Under the pieces are notes generated by a model, which ran no database searches, was not told where the DNA came from, and saw only the letters and a program-made list of their open reading frames with translations. A stretch of DNA of 64,000 nt from Micromussa lordhowensis (lineage: Eukaryota > Cnidaria > Anthozoa > Scleractinia > Lobophylliidae). The DNA is taken from NCBI GenBank assembly GCA_964020085.1, contig OZ026605.1, positions 1,912,301 through 1,976,300 on the forward strand, read 5' to 3'. Position numbers and translations under genes: made by a program. Each line of letters begins with the position of its first letter. Positions within the stretch are counted from its first letter, which is position 1. Below, piece by piece: positions 1 through 12,085 of this stretch.

Positions 1-721
1 CCGAATACGCTTTGTAATTATGACGCTCTAACATTACGTCTCAAGTTTCGATTAACGTCGTGAACTATTAACTCGGCCGCATGAAACCCGAGAATCTCTC
101 CCCTGATGAGAGTTACACTTGAGACGTCATAATTTCAAAGCGGCAGACGAGATAATGTTCGGGTTAGAGAAATGTGAACCGCCTTCGCTTCATTCAAATC
201 ACTTCTAAATGACTCAAAAAGACACAGGAACACAGGAAAAACAACAGTACATTTATTTTTACTGCTGATAGTGTGTTCGGGTATCCTGTGACTCTGATGG
301 GCACCTCACGCAAGTCAAGGAGGAACTCTTGGGGACGAGGCAGTTATTTTATCACAGCTTACCATCGCTATGAAATTCCTTATTTAGATTAGCCTGCGTG
401 GCCGGCGTTGAAGGGGAGGGAAAGGGGAAAACGACGGCGCGAAGCGAGTGAGCGTGAGGGTAGGCCGTTCCTTCCTCCTCTCCTCCCAATCCTATACCTC
501 CCTTTCCCTCCCTAGCCCTACGGCCTGCCACGCAGGCTATGTTTAGATTTAATCGTCTCAGTTCATTGGCTTTCAAAAGCACTGCTAAATCGAAGAAAAT
601 TTTTTTTGTTTACTTCATTACTTTTATAGTGCCGATATTTAACCAAAGCTGTAACAAGAAGCTCTGATCTAGCAAGCTCAAAAACCGGGACGTTAAACAT
701 TAAACGTTTTCTTTATTACAG
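1..721 (+). other. CAT copy A intron 1 (3' part)
   Basis: Bases 1-about 310 are the remaining part of a large palindromic element (complete in copy B at about 19,187-19,648, left arm cut off here). Its inner palindrome is shortened relative to B, with about 30 bases missing near 115-125. Bases 390-539 are a GC-rich MITE. A polypyrimidine tract leads to the acceptor at 721. No gene seen. Confidence 0.7.
390..539. mobile_element. GC-rich MITE, copy A
   Basis: Terminal inverted repeats TAGCCTGCGTGGC and GCCACGCAGGCTA bracket a G/A-rich left half and a C/T-rich right half. The copy B counterpart (20,123-20,349) is longer because an internal GGGGAGGGAAAGGGGAAAAC unit is duplicated. Confidence 0.75.
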
Positions 722-3700
722 CAATCTGCTTTCTGGCGTATTTCGGTGTCTCTACTGTCCTGACTCTTATGTGGCCCTTCAAATCGCTTCCTGAGGATGG
801 GACATTGCCAAACGTGTTTGCCCTAAGAGGGGCTTCCTGGGCCAAATACATTATTGCTGTCGGAGCCCTGTGTGGACTGACGTCATCTCTTCTGGGAGCA
901 CTTGTACCGCTACCCAGAATGCTGTATTCCATGGCAAGCGACGGCATCATTTTCAAGTAAGAATTTAAATTCAGGAGGATGGCATCAGTTTCAGCATTTT
1001 TCTAACAGCTATACTTGGAAGGATGAATACTGCCACTGTTTAGCACATGATAATTGTATCGTACAAATTCCCAATCATTGGTAACCAAGTTGCAATCATC
1101 TATTTTACATAACAGGTTACCATAGCAACAATATGACCTGCTAAACACACCTTTAATTTTAGCTTAAAGCGCTTATAATTCAAAAGCGAGCTTGGTGACC
1201 CCTATTTTTTATTATCGAATTACGATAAGCATGATTAGATACAACGTTTTGCAAAGATTAAAAACATTCTGTGGAGTGGGTTCAGAGCCACCTTAAATTT
1301 CCGAACATTTAAGGTTGCTCTGAACCCACTCCACAGAATTTTTTAAACTTTGCAAAAAGATGCATTTTATCATGCTTATAATAATTCTGTAATAAAAGAT
1401 TTGACAGCAACATGTTTACCAATGATTGGGCAGTCAGTTTTTTAGCATCAACCGATATGGAGTGGTTACATTACTTGCAAAATTTAAAAATAGTGTCCGA
1501 AAATAAAACCGTCCGAAATTTTTACAGCATAATATAAAACTTTAAAAGTACTTTCTGGTACTCATGATAAGGCTAGAATTCGGATTAGGCGGCTTTGCTC
1601 AGTCGTTCTTTTTATCAGTGGAAAGGAAAATATTTGTTTCTTTTATGAAAGACAAAAACATAGATTGAGTTTGTGTTATTTTCTCGTTGGTGTATCTGGC
1701 TGTAAAACCTTGAAGGTACAGTAAAACTATCCTTTTCACAGATTTTATTTCAGTCTAATACATGTTTTTTAGTCGTAAATTTACTTTAGGTACGCTTCAG
1801 CGCAGTGTCCGAAATTTTTGTCCGAAAATTGTCCGAAATGAGGGAAAAAGTGTCCGAAAATTAAACGTCCGAAATTTTAACGTCCAAAATTTTTTGCAAG
1901 TAATGTATAATGGCCTATCAAAGTCTACGTCTTGGAAAGTGCCGGAAACTATATAATGAGCTATCAAAGTCTACGTCTTGGAAAGTGCCGGAAACTGTTT
2001 CGAGCCATCTTAACACGAACGCAAGTTAACAGTGTTTTATTTTGTCCATACAACAAATGCTTTTTTGACCAAGCTTGTTCGATCAAGATGGATATTGGCC
2101 TCGTTTTGTTTTGTTTTTGGCGTTTTTAATAAATACGCGAAAAAAAGAACTTATCCAGTCCTCTTGCCCTCACGCTGGGTAAATAACCCGACTATTATTG
2201 TTTTCAGGTTCCTTGCTAAGGTCAACCCAAGGACAGAAGTTCCAATGATCGCTACATTGTTATCTGGAGTCTTTGCTGCGGTTCTTGCCTTTATTTTTGA
2301 CCTGCACGCTTTGGTGGAGATGATGTCAATTGGAACGCTTTTGGCTTACACCATAGTTGCTGTTTGCGTTTTGATTCTAAGATACCAGCCTGATACCATT
2401 GGCCTTGTCAAACAACCGAAAAATCCTGACGAAAGCCTGCAAACTCCAATAGATGGGGAAACTACGTCTAGAGAATCATTGTTATCAGGGAATGAAGTTT
2501 TCAGAAGCCATTCTACACCTTCAGACAGAACTGCCTGGTTAGCACAAATTGCAACATGTGGGTCCTGTATTGTTTCCACCGGACTCAGCGCCATGATTAT
2601 ATGGGGCTCGGAAGATATTTTACAAGCAAAATGGTGGGCCATTATAATTGTGGTTTTAATGGGCTTGAGTCAAATAGGCACCGTTATTTTGTTCCTCTGG
2701 CTGCCCCAGAATAAGACCCCCCTGGCGTTCAAGGTCCCTTTTGTGCCTGTGCTCCCACAGGTGTCGATGTTCATCAACATATTTCTGATCTTGAAGCTCT
2801 CCTACCTGACGTGGATAAGGTTCGCAGTTTGGATGGTAATTGGTGAGTTTGACATTCCTCCGGCTTTGTATTTATACAGTCGAACCTCTATTAAGCGGCC
2901 ACCTATTAAGCAAAACTAAGAGGCCAGTTGTCAAAGTCCCGAAATTATTGTCAGTAAAATGCTTTAAATAAAACCCCTTTCAACCGGCCACCCACCCTAT
3001 TAAGCAGTCAACTCCTATAAAATGGGCCACCTACCATTTCCCGAGGGTGGTGGCTTGAGGGCTTCGACTGTAGTTGATGATTCAAAATTTAGAGTCTAAC
3101 GAATTAACGTCCTTGTCACTGAGGCAGCGGGGGAGAACTCTTCTTGGTGAGCAAGGTCTTCTTCCACCGTGTCAGCCAGCGGTTAAGAATGAGATCAAAT
3201 TAGCCGATGACTCTGGATGCGGTCTGAATTTCCTCTTACCAGCTGAGCTAAGTCTGCAGGAGATAAAATGCGTTCATGATTGGATACAAATTCTTAAAGA
3301 GGGAAAACTGCGAAAAATATGACATGACATGACATAGCCATTTTTCTTGGACAATTCTGTCCAAGGGGGAAAGGTGCAATGAAGTTAACCCTGTGTGAAG
3401 AACAAACCCGTGAGACAAGGCCAGGTCACAACATCGGAAACTCTGTGCCCTACTCTTTGCGATAAGTGTGTGGGTTCTTTAACGTCCCCTGCTAACACTA
3501 AAGATGTGACGCTGAAGATGCACTGAGGAGACGGGGCCAACGGTTTATAGTCCTTATCGGAGAAGACTTGAACGGCTAACCATTTACAGATATAATTACA
3601 AAGGCGGCACATTCTCCTCAGTTATTTCAAGACCCTGAGTGTTGGTCCGGTCTGGGGCTCGAACCCTCGACCTCCCGCACAGCAGACTGGTGCTCTACCA

Positions 3701-4247
3701 ACTGAGATAACCAGACGACCTATACTTTCCTCTTGTGCCTAAAAACTCGCGAACGATGCATAGTTCACAATCTTTTACTCTACATCCTTTTCTAATATAT
3801 TTCACTGAAAAGCCCCAAGGGGACGTGAAATAAACGTTTGTATGTAAGTATTGTCGCTCTTTAGGACTGTTTAATCTTTACCCAGACTCTCTTTTGGCCG
3901 ACGAATGAGGCCGGTTTTTCTAACACACAAGTATATATGCAAGATGCGTGATGACGAATTTTGTGAAGAAATTTTCCCAGCAAAAGGCGCTAGTTTTCAT
4001 TATCATACCGCGTCTGTGTATGTTGCGTGAACACTTCAGCATCTGGCAAGGAGCGAGAACTAGTTACGAAGTGTGCATAGGCTCGCACACTTTATTGAAA
4101 GTTTCGCGTTGTCGTTGATATTAACTCAGTTTCATTACTCCTGTTTCCTTAGGCATGTCCATCTATTTGTTTTATGGTCTGCGACACAGTGTGGAGGGCG
4201 AAAGACAAAGAGGTGAGAGACACACGAATGCCTGCCGCGTCACTTGA
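722..4247 (+). CDS. Cationic amino acid transporter, copy A, 3' three exons (partial)
   Basis: Exons 722-956, 2,208-2,842 and 4,153-4,247 encode the C-terminal half of a SLC7A1/2/3-type (CAT) transporter, a multi-pass plasma-membrane carrier of arginine, lysine and ornithine. All exons have GT-AG borders and compatible phases. Family blocks are visible: AYFGVS, LPRMLYSMASDG, FLAKVNPRTEVP, MSIGTLLAYT, LRYQP and FKVPFVPVLP. The first exon (287 codons in copy B) is not in the window and should lie to its left, so partial here means cut by the window, not broken. Against copy B I see two amino-acid changes, both Thr in A and Ala in B. The last exon can be read to TGA at 4,245-4,247. A possible donor at 4,213 could instead lead to another exon. 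Confidence 0.88.
1209..1397. mobile_element. Palindromic MITE in CAT intron 2, copy A
   Basis: A near-perfect hairpin about 190 bases long. The inner arms are ATTCTGTGGAGTGGGTTCAG and its complement around a short loop near 1,300. Outer arms contain AAGCATGAT and TTTTGCAAAG in both orientations. Part of the same family recurs at 54,682-54,722. Confidence 0.85.
1495..2000 (+). repeat. GTCCGAAAATT motif cluster and 38-bp tandem repeat, copy A
   Basis: A motif close to GTCCGAAATTTT occurs about seven to eight times in two clusters (1,495-1,522 and 1,803-1,893). It is followed by two copies of a 38-base unit starting CTATCAAAGTCTACGTCTTG (1,915-2,000), separated by TATAATGAG-like sequence. It lies in CAT intron 2. 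Confidence 0.75.
2875..3072. mobile_element. MITE with ACAGTCGAACC termini, copy A
   Basis: Starts TACAGTCGAACCTCTATTAA and ends TTCGACTGTA, with internal echoes of GGCCACCTATTAAG. TA-type ends suggest a Tc1/mariner-related MITE. It follows CAT exon 3 within intron 3. The right terminus is more decayed than in copy B. Confidence 0.7.
3320..3716 (-). repeat. tRNA-headed SINE, copy A
   Basis: On the minus strand, a tRNA-like head (about 3,648-3,716) has an A box (TCTCAGTTGGTAGAGCA) and B box (GGTTCGAGCC). A roughly 300-base body and a short ATGTC-type repeat tail at 3,320-3,336 follow. A promoter head joined to a body and repeat tail is SINE structure, not a free tRNA gene. Confidence 0.8.
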
Positions 4248-5143
4248 TGCCTACAGTGGAAATCGTACTTAACATCGCTTAGCAGAAGAATTTCATAACA
4301 CTAAAAGAGCGGATTCTACGACTTCGCAAACAGTAAATATCACGAAAGAACAAGAAGTTGCTAGCAAGGAAATTGATTTATTATACACCTTTTTTTAACA
4401 AGATCCTTTTTTTAATCAGGAGTTTGAGGCGGAGATAACCCCACCTATAGATTTTAAGAACATGCTAAGAGCGCACACCAGGCTGAGAGTTACTAGAGGA
4501 AGTTTATTTTGACCATTTTTCATTTTAACAACAGTACAATGGATCTACACAGTTGAATAACCAAAGGATCTAAGAGAGATAATTGCGGAACATTGAACAG
4601 CGATGAGCTTGTCTCATTGTACGGTTCATTGGAAAACATCTGCGGTTGTACGATTGTCGTTTTTGGACTGGAAGACTTAAAACAAAACTACTTAAACTAA
4701 AACGATTTGAAATAAACACTTTAGTAAAAAGTAACTAAAACAGCCATCCTCACTCCGAAAAAAAGCCGTTTTATTTGTTATTATTAGTATTATAAGATTT
4801 AATTTAGGGCAAAGTCAGCCAGTAGGAGACGATGATTTCGCGTAATGGTATTCGTGAAACAATGATAAAACGCCACTTAGAACAAAGTGTTGATCTTTTG
4901 CGGGTTATTGTTTTAGATGTAATCGATTACTAATGGTAATAGGACTGAGTGGAGTCCAATTCGGTCTGTAATCGTATCTATAACAAAATTCTCGATCGTG
5001 ATTGGTTCTCCGCGCGCCTATTTGTCACTTAATCGGCGCGCGATCACGTGGGTGTCCAATTACAGGTGTCCGATTTGAACTTTTTGTAATCGGACACCTG
5101 TAATTGGATATCCACGTGATTTTCGAAATTTGTTATAGATAAT

Positions 5144-5229
<86 letters not shown>

Positions 5230-5251
5230 TCCGATTTTGAAATTACTCGCT

Positions 5252-5299
<48 letters not shown>

Positions 5300-5877
5300 A
5301 TAAAAATATGAAGAGCTTGCAAAATGGCTGTTAAGTTTCTTCCACAACGGTCACCGAAGACTAAACTTCCACAAGTTTACAAAGTGCCTACTATACTGAG
5401 TGATTGTAATTTATGTTGTGATTGGTGGATTTAGTGGAGAGGACTTAAAATGATTGGCTCCTGTAACTGTCCGATTACAGCCTAGAGCAAAATACAGCAG
5501 TTTATGCAATCACGTTTGAGGAAATTGAAATAGTTGTGATTAGACGTAAAATTGAGGAAAACCTCGTTTTTATAGATTCTTAAAAAGTAACAGTCACTAT
5601 ATAGGAACAAATAGATATCTTGGAGAAATAAAAAGTACTTTAATTCATAATTAGTATCGTGGTGATCGATACAGGGTCATTTTGCATAATGTTTTTTGTG
5701 GTACTTCTTTGGTATCATCAAATTCTGTTTTCTCTCGGAGATCTCGCAGTGACATTTCGCCGCGGCATTGTTACCTCCAACCTCGTCCCCAGGGTGTCTC
5801 ATCTTCAGCCCTCCTGGAGCGAGAGAGAAGGGGTTGCAGTATCTCAATCCCTTTATCTCTAGATCTGTGCTAAGCAT
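4248..5877. other. CAT to GPATCH4 spacer, copy A
   Basis: Tail-to-tail intergenic region. It holds a large two-hairpin MITE (4,930-5,298) and, at about 5,775-5,835, a short CCTCGTCCCCAGGG / GGAGCGAGAGAGAAGG segment resembling repeats I see as mobile-element debris. No gene seen. Confidence 0.65.
4930..5298. mobile_element. Two-hairpin palindromic MITE, copy A
   Basis: The outer arms TAATAGGACTGAGTGGAGTC and GTACTCCACTCGGTCCAATT enclose two further hairpins: GTGTCCAATTACAGGTGTCC with its complement (about 5,049-5,112), and AATTCAGGGAGTAATCG with its complement (about 5,176-5,270). Confidence 0.8.
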
Positions 5878-8800
5878 TCACCTTCTTATTTTCTTCTTTT
5901 TCTTTTTCACTCGTTTTCGGTCCGAGTCACTTTCAGGAGAAGCATGCTCATTTTGACATTTCTGCTCGTTATCTATTCGCACATCTCTGTTTTTCCTCTT
6001 TCGTTTCTTCTTGTCTTTATCCTTTTTGCTCGACTTTGCTTTCTTGTTGTTTTCCTTTTCTGTCATTTCCTGTTCCTCTTCGACCAAGGAAGTTTTAACA
6101 TCCAAATTTGGACCAGCTAGGCCAGCTTGTGTTGTATTACTTCTACATCTGAAACAAACCATGAAAAAGAAGAAGAAAGTTACACAAATAAACTGCCCAG
6201 GACTACCGTAAACTGTCGCTTATAAGCCCTTCCACTTATAAGCCCATCCACCTGTAAACAAAATATTTCGATTATAAGCCCCCCCCCCCCCCCGACATAA
6301 ACCCCCCCTCTTGTTTAAAATAACAAAATATTAGATTTATTACGATGTTTTAAAGCTTAGTTAAAACCCAGTTTAGGAAAAACGCATTTTATAAGCGGAC
6401 CCTAAGCGGCAGTTTACAGTATCTGGTTGTAAAGATTAGAACAAGATGAAAGATTACGCCCTTATACAAACAAACCATGTGAGATTTGTAACGGAAGACG
6501 TTTCTATTAATATGTAACTATTAAAACAAACACTTTCTTATCTTCAATACCTGTCAACTGTGACTGCCAGTTTTTCCTGTTCCTCGACTCGCTGAAGTTT
6601 GCCATTCAAGCGGAGCCCGTGACGAGCAGCCCTATCACCAAAACAAACAGAAGTGACTGAATCAGAACGGACAAGGGCTTAAAGCAGGGACAGGAGCCAC
6701 AAGCCCCATGCTGGTTAGTGAGTCATTCCTGCTGTGCCTTCACCTCGAGTTAATGGTTGCTAGCTAGTCTAAAGTGTGACATGTAGTGACCTAATGGTTA
6801 GTGCTCTGGACCCTAGGTGGAGCGATCCGGGTTTGAGTTCCTTTTCAGGGAGGGGTGGCTGTGACACAGGCTATGATCAGGGTCATTGTGTTGTGCCTCT
6901 CTCCCCCCAGGAGTATAAATGGGTACAATCAAATTGTTGGGACAACCTGAAAAAATAGATGGTCCAATCCTGCCATCCCACCCCACTCAGAATGTTTATG
7001 TCGATCTTGCCTGGTAGGAGTCACAGTTTTCCACATACACTTGTCTTGTCTGTAACATGTGATGTTCTGTTTTTCATCCTGCATCCTGCCAGCAATTTCA
7101 AGACTAACCCACATCCCGTCTATCAAAATGAGCAAATCCTGCTCCTACTGAGATATTTTTATTCTGTCATCCCGTATCCTGCATTCATTTTTACTCTCAT
7201 CCCACATCTCACATCCCACCAAACCTATATGGAGCCCTCAAAATACTGGGGAGTAACTTCACTTCATGCTACAGAAACAGGAGTAAAATGTCGGGAGCTA
7301 TGAAACAGTACCGGTGAAAAGCGTTACTTCCTATTTTTAGTCAAGAGCACTTTGGATTTCAAGAAACAGACTTAAAAAGTTCAGGCTAGAATAAGATAAC
7401 AAAACTGAAAAAGATGTTCCTTACTTGTGAGCCGTTCTGCCTCCACATGCTTGAAAAAGTTTCTCCTCTGCACATCTAAAAATGCCACACAATAATACTA
7501 CAAATTTCAAAAAAAGTTCATTACAGTTTTAAGCAACTTTTTGCTGCAGCCACAAACAAAGCTGGAAAAGAAATTTCAATGTACTTACAGATGTGAAAAA
7601 TCTCTTTCAGAGTCCGAATTATCATCAGAATCAGGTGCTACACTTTCCAGTGTCTTACCCGATGCCTAGGAAAGAATGATCACAGATATTATAAAAAAAC
7701 ATTGATAATGATTTAATTTAGAACTGTGAGTGCTAATTTCCTTTTGGTAGCTCAAGGGAGCGTGTTTTTGGAGAGGGGGCACTTATGAGTGATGGGGCAC
7801 TTATTTGTACCTGAACATTAATTTTACATTTGAACATGGTACAATACTTTCATGAAAAACAAGATACTTTGACTCAAGAACTGCTACGATAGGGGCGGTG
7901 ATAATCACAAGAAAAGACCATATTTGTTTTCTTGGGATTGGCCAGGAACTATTGTAGCTTGCAATGGAGGCTCATGCAGGGGAATTTCTTAAAAAAGATT
8001 AATGTCATTTGCACTTGAAAAGACTCCCGCATTATCCTTTAGTTGCAAGCTATTCCAGTCCAATACTGGGAGTGCGAATTTGGCCTATAAACAACTTTCT
8101 TTCACTGGGAATTCATTCACCTTGACAAATCTGCCATATAACAGTGGTTTGTTTGAGTTCTTGCTTGGTCTTTTGTTGCTCACAGTACATGAATCCTTAC
8201 TAGACTTCACCACCTCTACTCCTTCCTGTGGGATGAAAAGAGTTCAAAGAGATAAACAAACAAATTTTAAAAAATCCAACAAGGGTAGTCCCTTGATGAT
8301 TCCTTAAGAACAAGACCATGCTAAGATGTAGTTGAAATGTGTGTATGCTAAAATAATATTAATTTACGTATAAACAGTAATCATATACATGTAGTGAGAA
8401 AGTAGTGAAGCCTTGGAGCCAAGGCTGGCTCATGGCTGCCGGAGCTTATCCCGGTTTCTGTAGCATGACGCGGCTAGAAGTATTTCATAAATTATAGTTT
8501 TGTTCAAAAATGGTGTAAATATGTGGAAAAAATAAAAAATTAGATATACAAAAAAAAACACAGGGCTAGTCAAACTATATTGTCCAGCAGACAACTTTCA
8601 GAAGTGGAGACCAGGGCCATAGCTGGTAAGAGACAAACTGAGGCACTTGCCACAGTCATATTTTGTCGTATTTTGTCATTTTCTGTCATTTATAGTCATC
8701 CTAAACACACTAAAATCCTAGGAAGAGAATTTAACCATGGACATTGCCTCAGTCATATGTTTTTCATGGACAGTACGGCCCTGGAAACTGAATTTCTCTC

Positions 8801-11800
8801 TTCAGAAGAGACTTCACCCTTATCTCGAGTGAAATATTGAGCTCCTGCACTAACTCTAAATCTCATGCACAGACAGATCTCAGGGGCAGGTTTGAGAGTG
8901 TTGCCCATGTTCTCCATGTTCTTGTTCTTGTTAAGTTTTGTAAACATGTTCCCTGACCACGTAGGGCACTCCTTTGATAATAGGGAGTTTAAGCAACAAC
9001 GATGATGACGCCGAGGACGACGCCTAGAAAAAAGTTAAATTATATTTTACAAGCGAAAGTCACGATTGTCTAGATCTTAAAAAATAAAAATAATAAAACA
9101 AAAAAACAAAACAAAAAAAAAAACGATTGTCTAGATCTGTTCGGTACGCCAATGGCTCTAAAAAAAGTGCTTAAGCTAAATATACAATGATGGCGTTCAA
9201 TTCCAAATGGAAATACGAAAGATTAGCCAATGTTGTCCATGTTCTGTAGACGACAGAGAACTTGGTCATTTCATGTTGTTGTTTTGCAGAGGACGGCAAA
9301 GAAATGAACAAAGATTAAAAACGCATGTGTACAGCTATTGTTTTGCTCATTAAACCTTTTGTTTGGTGATGTTCTCATTGCCGTCGTCATCGTGGTTTGC
9401 TTAAGCTCCCTAATCATGTCAACAACTCCTCTGACTTCACTTTGGAAGATGCCATGCGATGTACACATTCTCTTATGATAGCCTTTACTGATTCTAATGT
9501 GACATATGGATAAAATATTATAAAGCTAGTAATAAATTGTTATTTCTAATGTCCTTACATCATTTTCCTGTACCACAATGCTTTTGGCAGTCTTGTTAAA
9601 GACATGGTCCCACCAATGAAAACTAAACTGATCACCAGCATCATAACCAACCTTTTATAACATGAAAAAAAAGATACAAATTATTAAGCATTCTAATTTT
9701 AACAGCTAAGAGTTTGTTATATACATAGAGTAGCCTACTCATCCTAAAATATAAACATTTCATGAGATGGCTTTTATAACTACAACAAGCAGTGCACCTC
9801 ATGTTTCTATGTTCGTTATTCTGTTTGGTGAGGGAAAGACATCATCTATTCGGTTTTGGTGGGGGAAACACTATTCGGAGTGACATGCCAAAAGGCCAAA
9901 GTGCTTTACATTCCAATAAAGAAAATACAGTTATTTAACTGCTAAAAGAATTAATCATAACAGCACTGTTTGGTAACAGGAGCTTTGTAACATTGTAAAG
10001 GGGTTTGTTATATTGAGGTTAGTGATAGTAGAAGTAGTTATGAAGGGTTTATTAGTGTGTCGGAATCTCCTAGTATCAGCAGTTCAATATGAAGGGCTTC
10101 TTCTTACAGGATACTTTAATGCTTACCCCAGCGGTATCAGTTTTGATGTTGACTTTGATGGCCTTAGAAATTCCACTTTCCTTTTTACCTAGACCTTTAC
10201 CTGTGAAATAATGTTTTGAAGGACAGTAGAACCTTGTTATGACAAACTCAGTTATCTCAGAATTCCCTGCTATCTAAAACTCAAATTGTTTTCCTTTGGA
10301 TATACTTTTTCATCTTAAGGTGGCCGAACACAGTTTTCAAGTGCCTATGTCTAATTCACCATAACTTTTAAACTATTTCTGCTTTGGCGCTCATTTTTTG
10401 CAAGAGTCAAGGTTGATTACAGAAGTCTTTATTCTCACATTTTGACTAGGGTGTGTGCTGTTGCCATGGCAATGGGGCTGGTTAAAAACAAGGCTTAAAT
10501 AATGGTTTTTGTTTATTTAAAAAGGATCCAGTCGTTAGATTGTTTTTATATTTGGCACTCTAAGAATTGATATTAAATCCCTTCTGTCAACATGGTTCTA
10601 ATAAAATTTTGACATAGGCAATTTTCGTAATTCGCCGTTAATCGTTTTCTGTATTATTAAAAATCCCCTATGCCAAAATTCAGATTTTTTTGATAGATCA
10701 TTCACGTGGTCTCTGATCTATTTTTCTGCCAAATTTCTTGAAATTCTAACAACTGGATCGTTAGAAATCGGCATGTTTCTGCTAAAGCAATCGGTCTCAA
10801 TTTTTTGAGCAAATGCGCATGCATTGCATTTAACTGGGATCTTTCGGTAACAAACAAAACCTGAAAATTGCTGCGTTCTTTGCATTGTTACCTTTTCTAA
10901 CATATCTTTGTAAATTTATAAAAGACTAAAGCCATCAATACACTGCGTTCAATTATAGAGAAAATTAACACAGATAGTGCGGGTGTTGAGTAAATAAAAT
11001 GATCGCTCTACTGACGGCATGTTTGTGAAATCCTTGTGCACGTGTTAAATATTGCATCAGCAAAAGCACGTGCGAAAACTGTGTTTGGCCACCTTAAACG
11101 ACTGGCATTGCAAACTATTTTTCGTTTCCCATAAGAGTTCAAGATAGCAGGATCAAATATATATAAATTATATCATGGTAAAATTCTCAAACATAGAATA
11201 ATAAAACACAAACTGTGACCCTCAACAAAGATTTTTTCTATTAATGTCTGATAATATTTGCACCATAAGTATAAGGTCAGAAGAATGCAACTAAAGGATC
11301 TGACAGTTCACAAAATATGTGTTAAAATCAAACACTAGGAAAACAGTATCTATTGCGATGTTCTCTATAAGCTAAGCTTGTAAGATTTGGGGCAGATATA
11401 AGCTTAGAAGTATATTAAAATTCTGGCTCATCCTCGGTGTAAAAACCTGTGACACTCACCAGTGACGTAAAACAAAGAAAACAAAGAAGACAACATAATA
11501 GCCCTAACCCTAACAATAGCTACAAAACAAAGAAAAACTTCACAAGTTTTTACACCGAGGTAAACCCTAAATTCTGGTAAATAACACCTATACCGGCTGT
11601 GTACCAAACAAACGACGGAATCCCTTTTTGATATTTGCTAGCCTAGCTTTTGAATTCCAGCTTATAGAGTAAGTGGTATATCCAAGTGTAAGATCTAAAG
11701 CCTATAATACTCTTGACCAACTGTTCCACGTGTATTTAGACATTCTGCAATTGGGCCCTTCAACTAATCATTTGGCAAAAACATTTGTTTGATCTTTGAA

Positions 11801-11904
11801 ATCTTTGCTAGCCCAGTTAGATATCTAGCAAAACTTTAGTGCTTACCTTCACACCACCCGTGCTTTTCAAGTTGTTTTTTCGCAAAGCCGTCTTTGTCCG
11901 CCAT
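5878..11904 (-). CDS. GPATCH4: G-patch domain-containing protein 4, copy A
   Basis: Eight exons (high to low): 11,847-11,904, 10,127-10,200, 9,559-9,651, 8,121-8,225, 7,589-7,665, 7,425-7,475, 6,551-6,631 and 5,878-6,148, giving 269 aa. All junctions are GT-AG and in phase. The G-patch spans about residues 1-45 (HGWCEGKGLGKKESGIS), followed by the GPATCH4 signature FHWWDHVFNKTAKSIVV (about 55-71). Exons 6-7 carry CGGRTAHKAARHGLRLNGKL, another family block. The C-terminus is a Lys/Arg-rich nuclear or nucleolar-type tail. Human GPATCH4 is a nucleolar cofactor of the DEAH helicase DHX15; the same role here is inferred. The protein is shorter than the human one (about 446 aa), mostly in the variable C-terminal part. 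Start ATG sits in a CATGG-type context. Confidence 0.9.
6204..6421. mobile_element. MITE with TACCGTAAACTG termini, GPATCH4 intron 7, copy A
   Basis: Ends TACCGTAAACTGTCGCTTAT and TAAGCGGCAGTTTACAGTA are imperfect inverted repeats. The interior has repeated TTATAAGCCC units and a long C run. Confidence 0.75.
6778..6930 (+). repeat. SINE fragment with tRNA-like head, copy A
   Basis: Contains TGGTTAGTGCTCTGGA, a B-box-like GGGTTTGAGTTCC and the CAGGAGTATAAATGGGTAC segment also seen at 34,592-34,878. It is in GPATCH4 intron 6. The 3' part of the family is missing here; a separate piece (GCTTATCCCGGTTTCTGTAG) lies near 8,440. Confidence 0.6.
9062..9138 (+). mobile_element. A-rich tract between 15-bp direct repeats (retroposon tail), copy A
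   Basis: CGATTGTCTAGATCT occurs at about 9,063-9,077 and again at about 9,123-9,137, flanking only an A-rich stretch (AAAATAAAACAAAAAAAC type). This is the footprint of a retroposed sequence reduced to its tail plus target-site duplication. The same structure is in copy B near 30,103-30,178. Confidence 0.6.
10315..11097. mobile_element. 783-bp TIR element in GPATCH4 intron 1, copy A
   Basis: Starts TTAAGGTGGCCGAACACAGT and ends with its near-complement ACTGTGTTTGGCCACCTTAA. No transposase frame is present, so it is non-autonomous. The TTAA at both ends may be target sequence. Confidence 0.8.
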
Positions 11905-12085
11905 GTTTTTGCGCAATCATGGAAACACTATTCCCAGTTTCTCTCGTTAACGCTAGTACCTTGGTTCCAGTCTTTCAAATGATTTTCCGCGTTGTTCACA
12001 GTGATTCCCGGGGCTCTGGGTACTATTGTTCAGTTAGCGAAATTTTTGTGTATTGTATTGCTTGTCCTTCAGTTTTGAGTTTGAA

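Noticed and set aside
1762..2207. Extension of CAT exon 3 upstream into the GTCCGAAA repeat region
   Set aside because: A TTTTCAG acceptor at 2,207 and in-phase joining to exon 2 (ending 956) define the exon. The upstream frame is chance reading through the intron.
3648..3716. tRNA gene on the minus strand
   Set aside because: A and B boxes are present, but the head continues into a SINE body with a repeat tail and the acceptor stem does not pair convincingly.
722..4247. CAT copy A as a truncated pseudogene
   Set aside because: Its three exons are intact. The missing exon is predicted to lie about 3 kb left of base 1, outside the window.
11435..11562. Telomere-like CCCTAACCCTAA within an inverted repeat
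   Set aside because: Only two repeat units between short CCTCGGTGTAAAAAC arms, too little to call an interstitial telomeric site.
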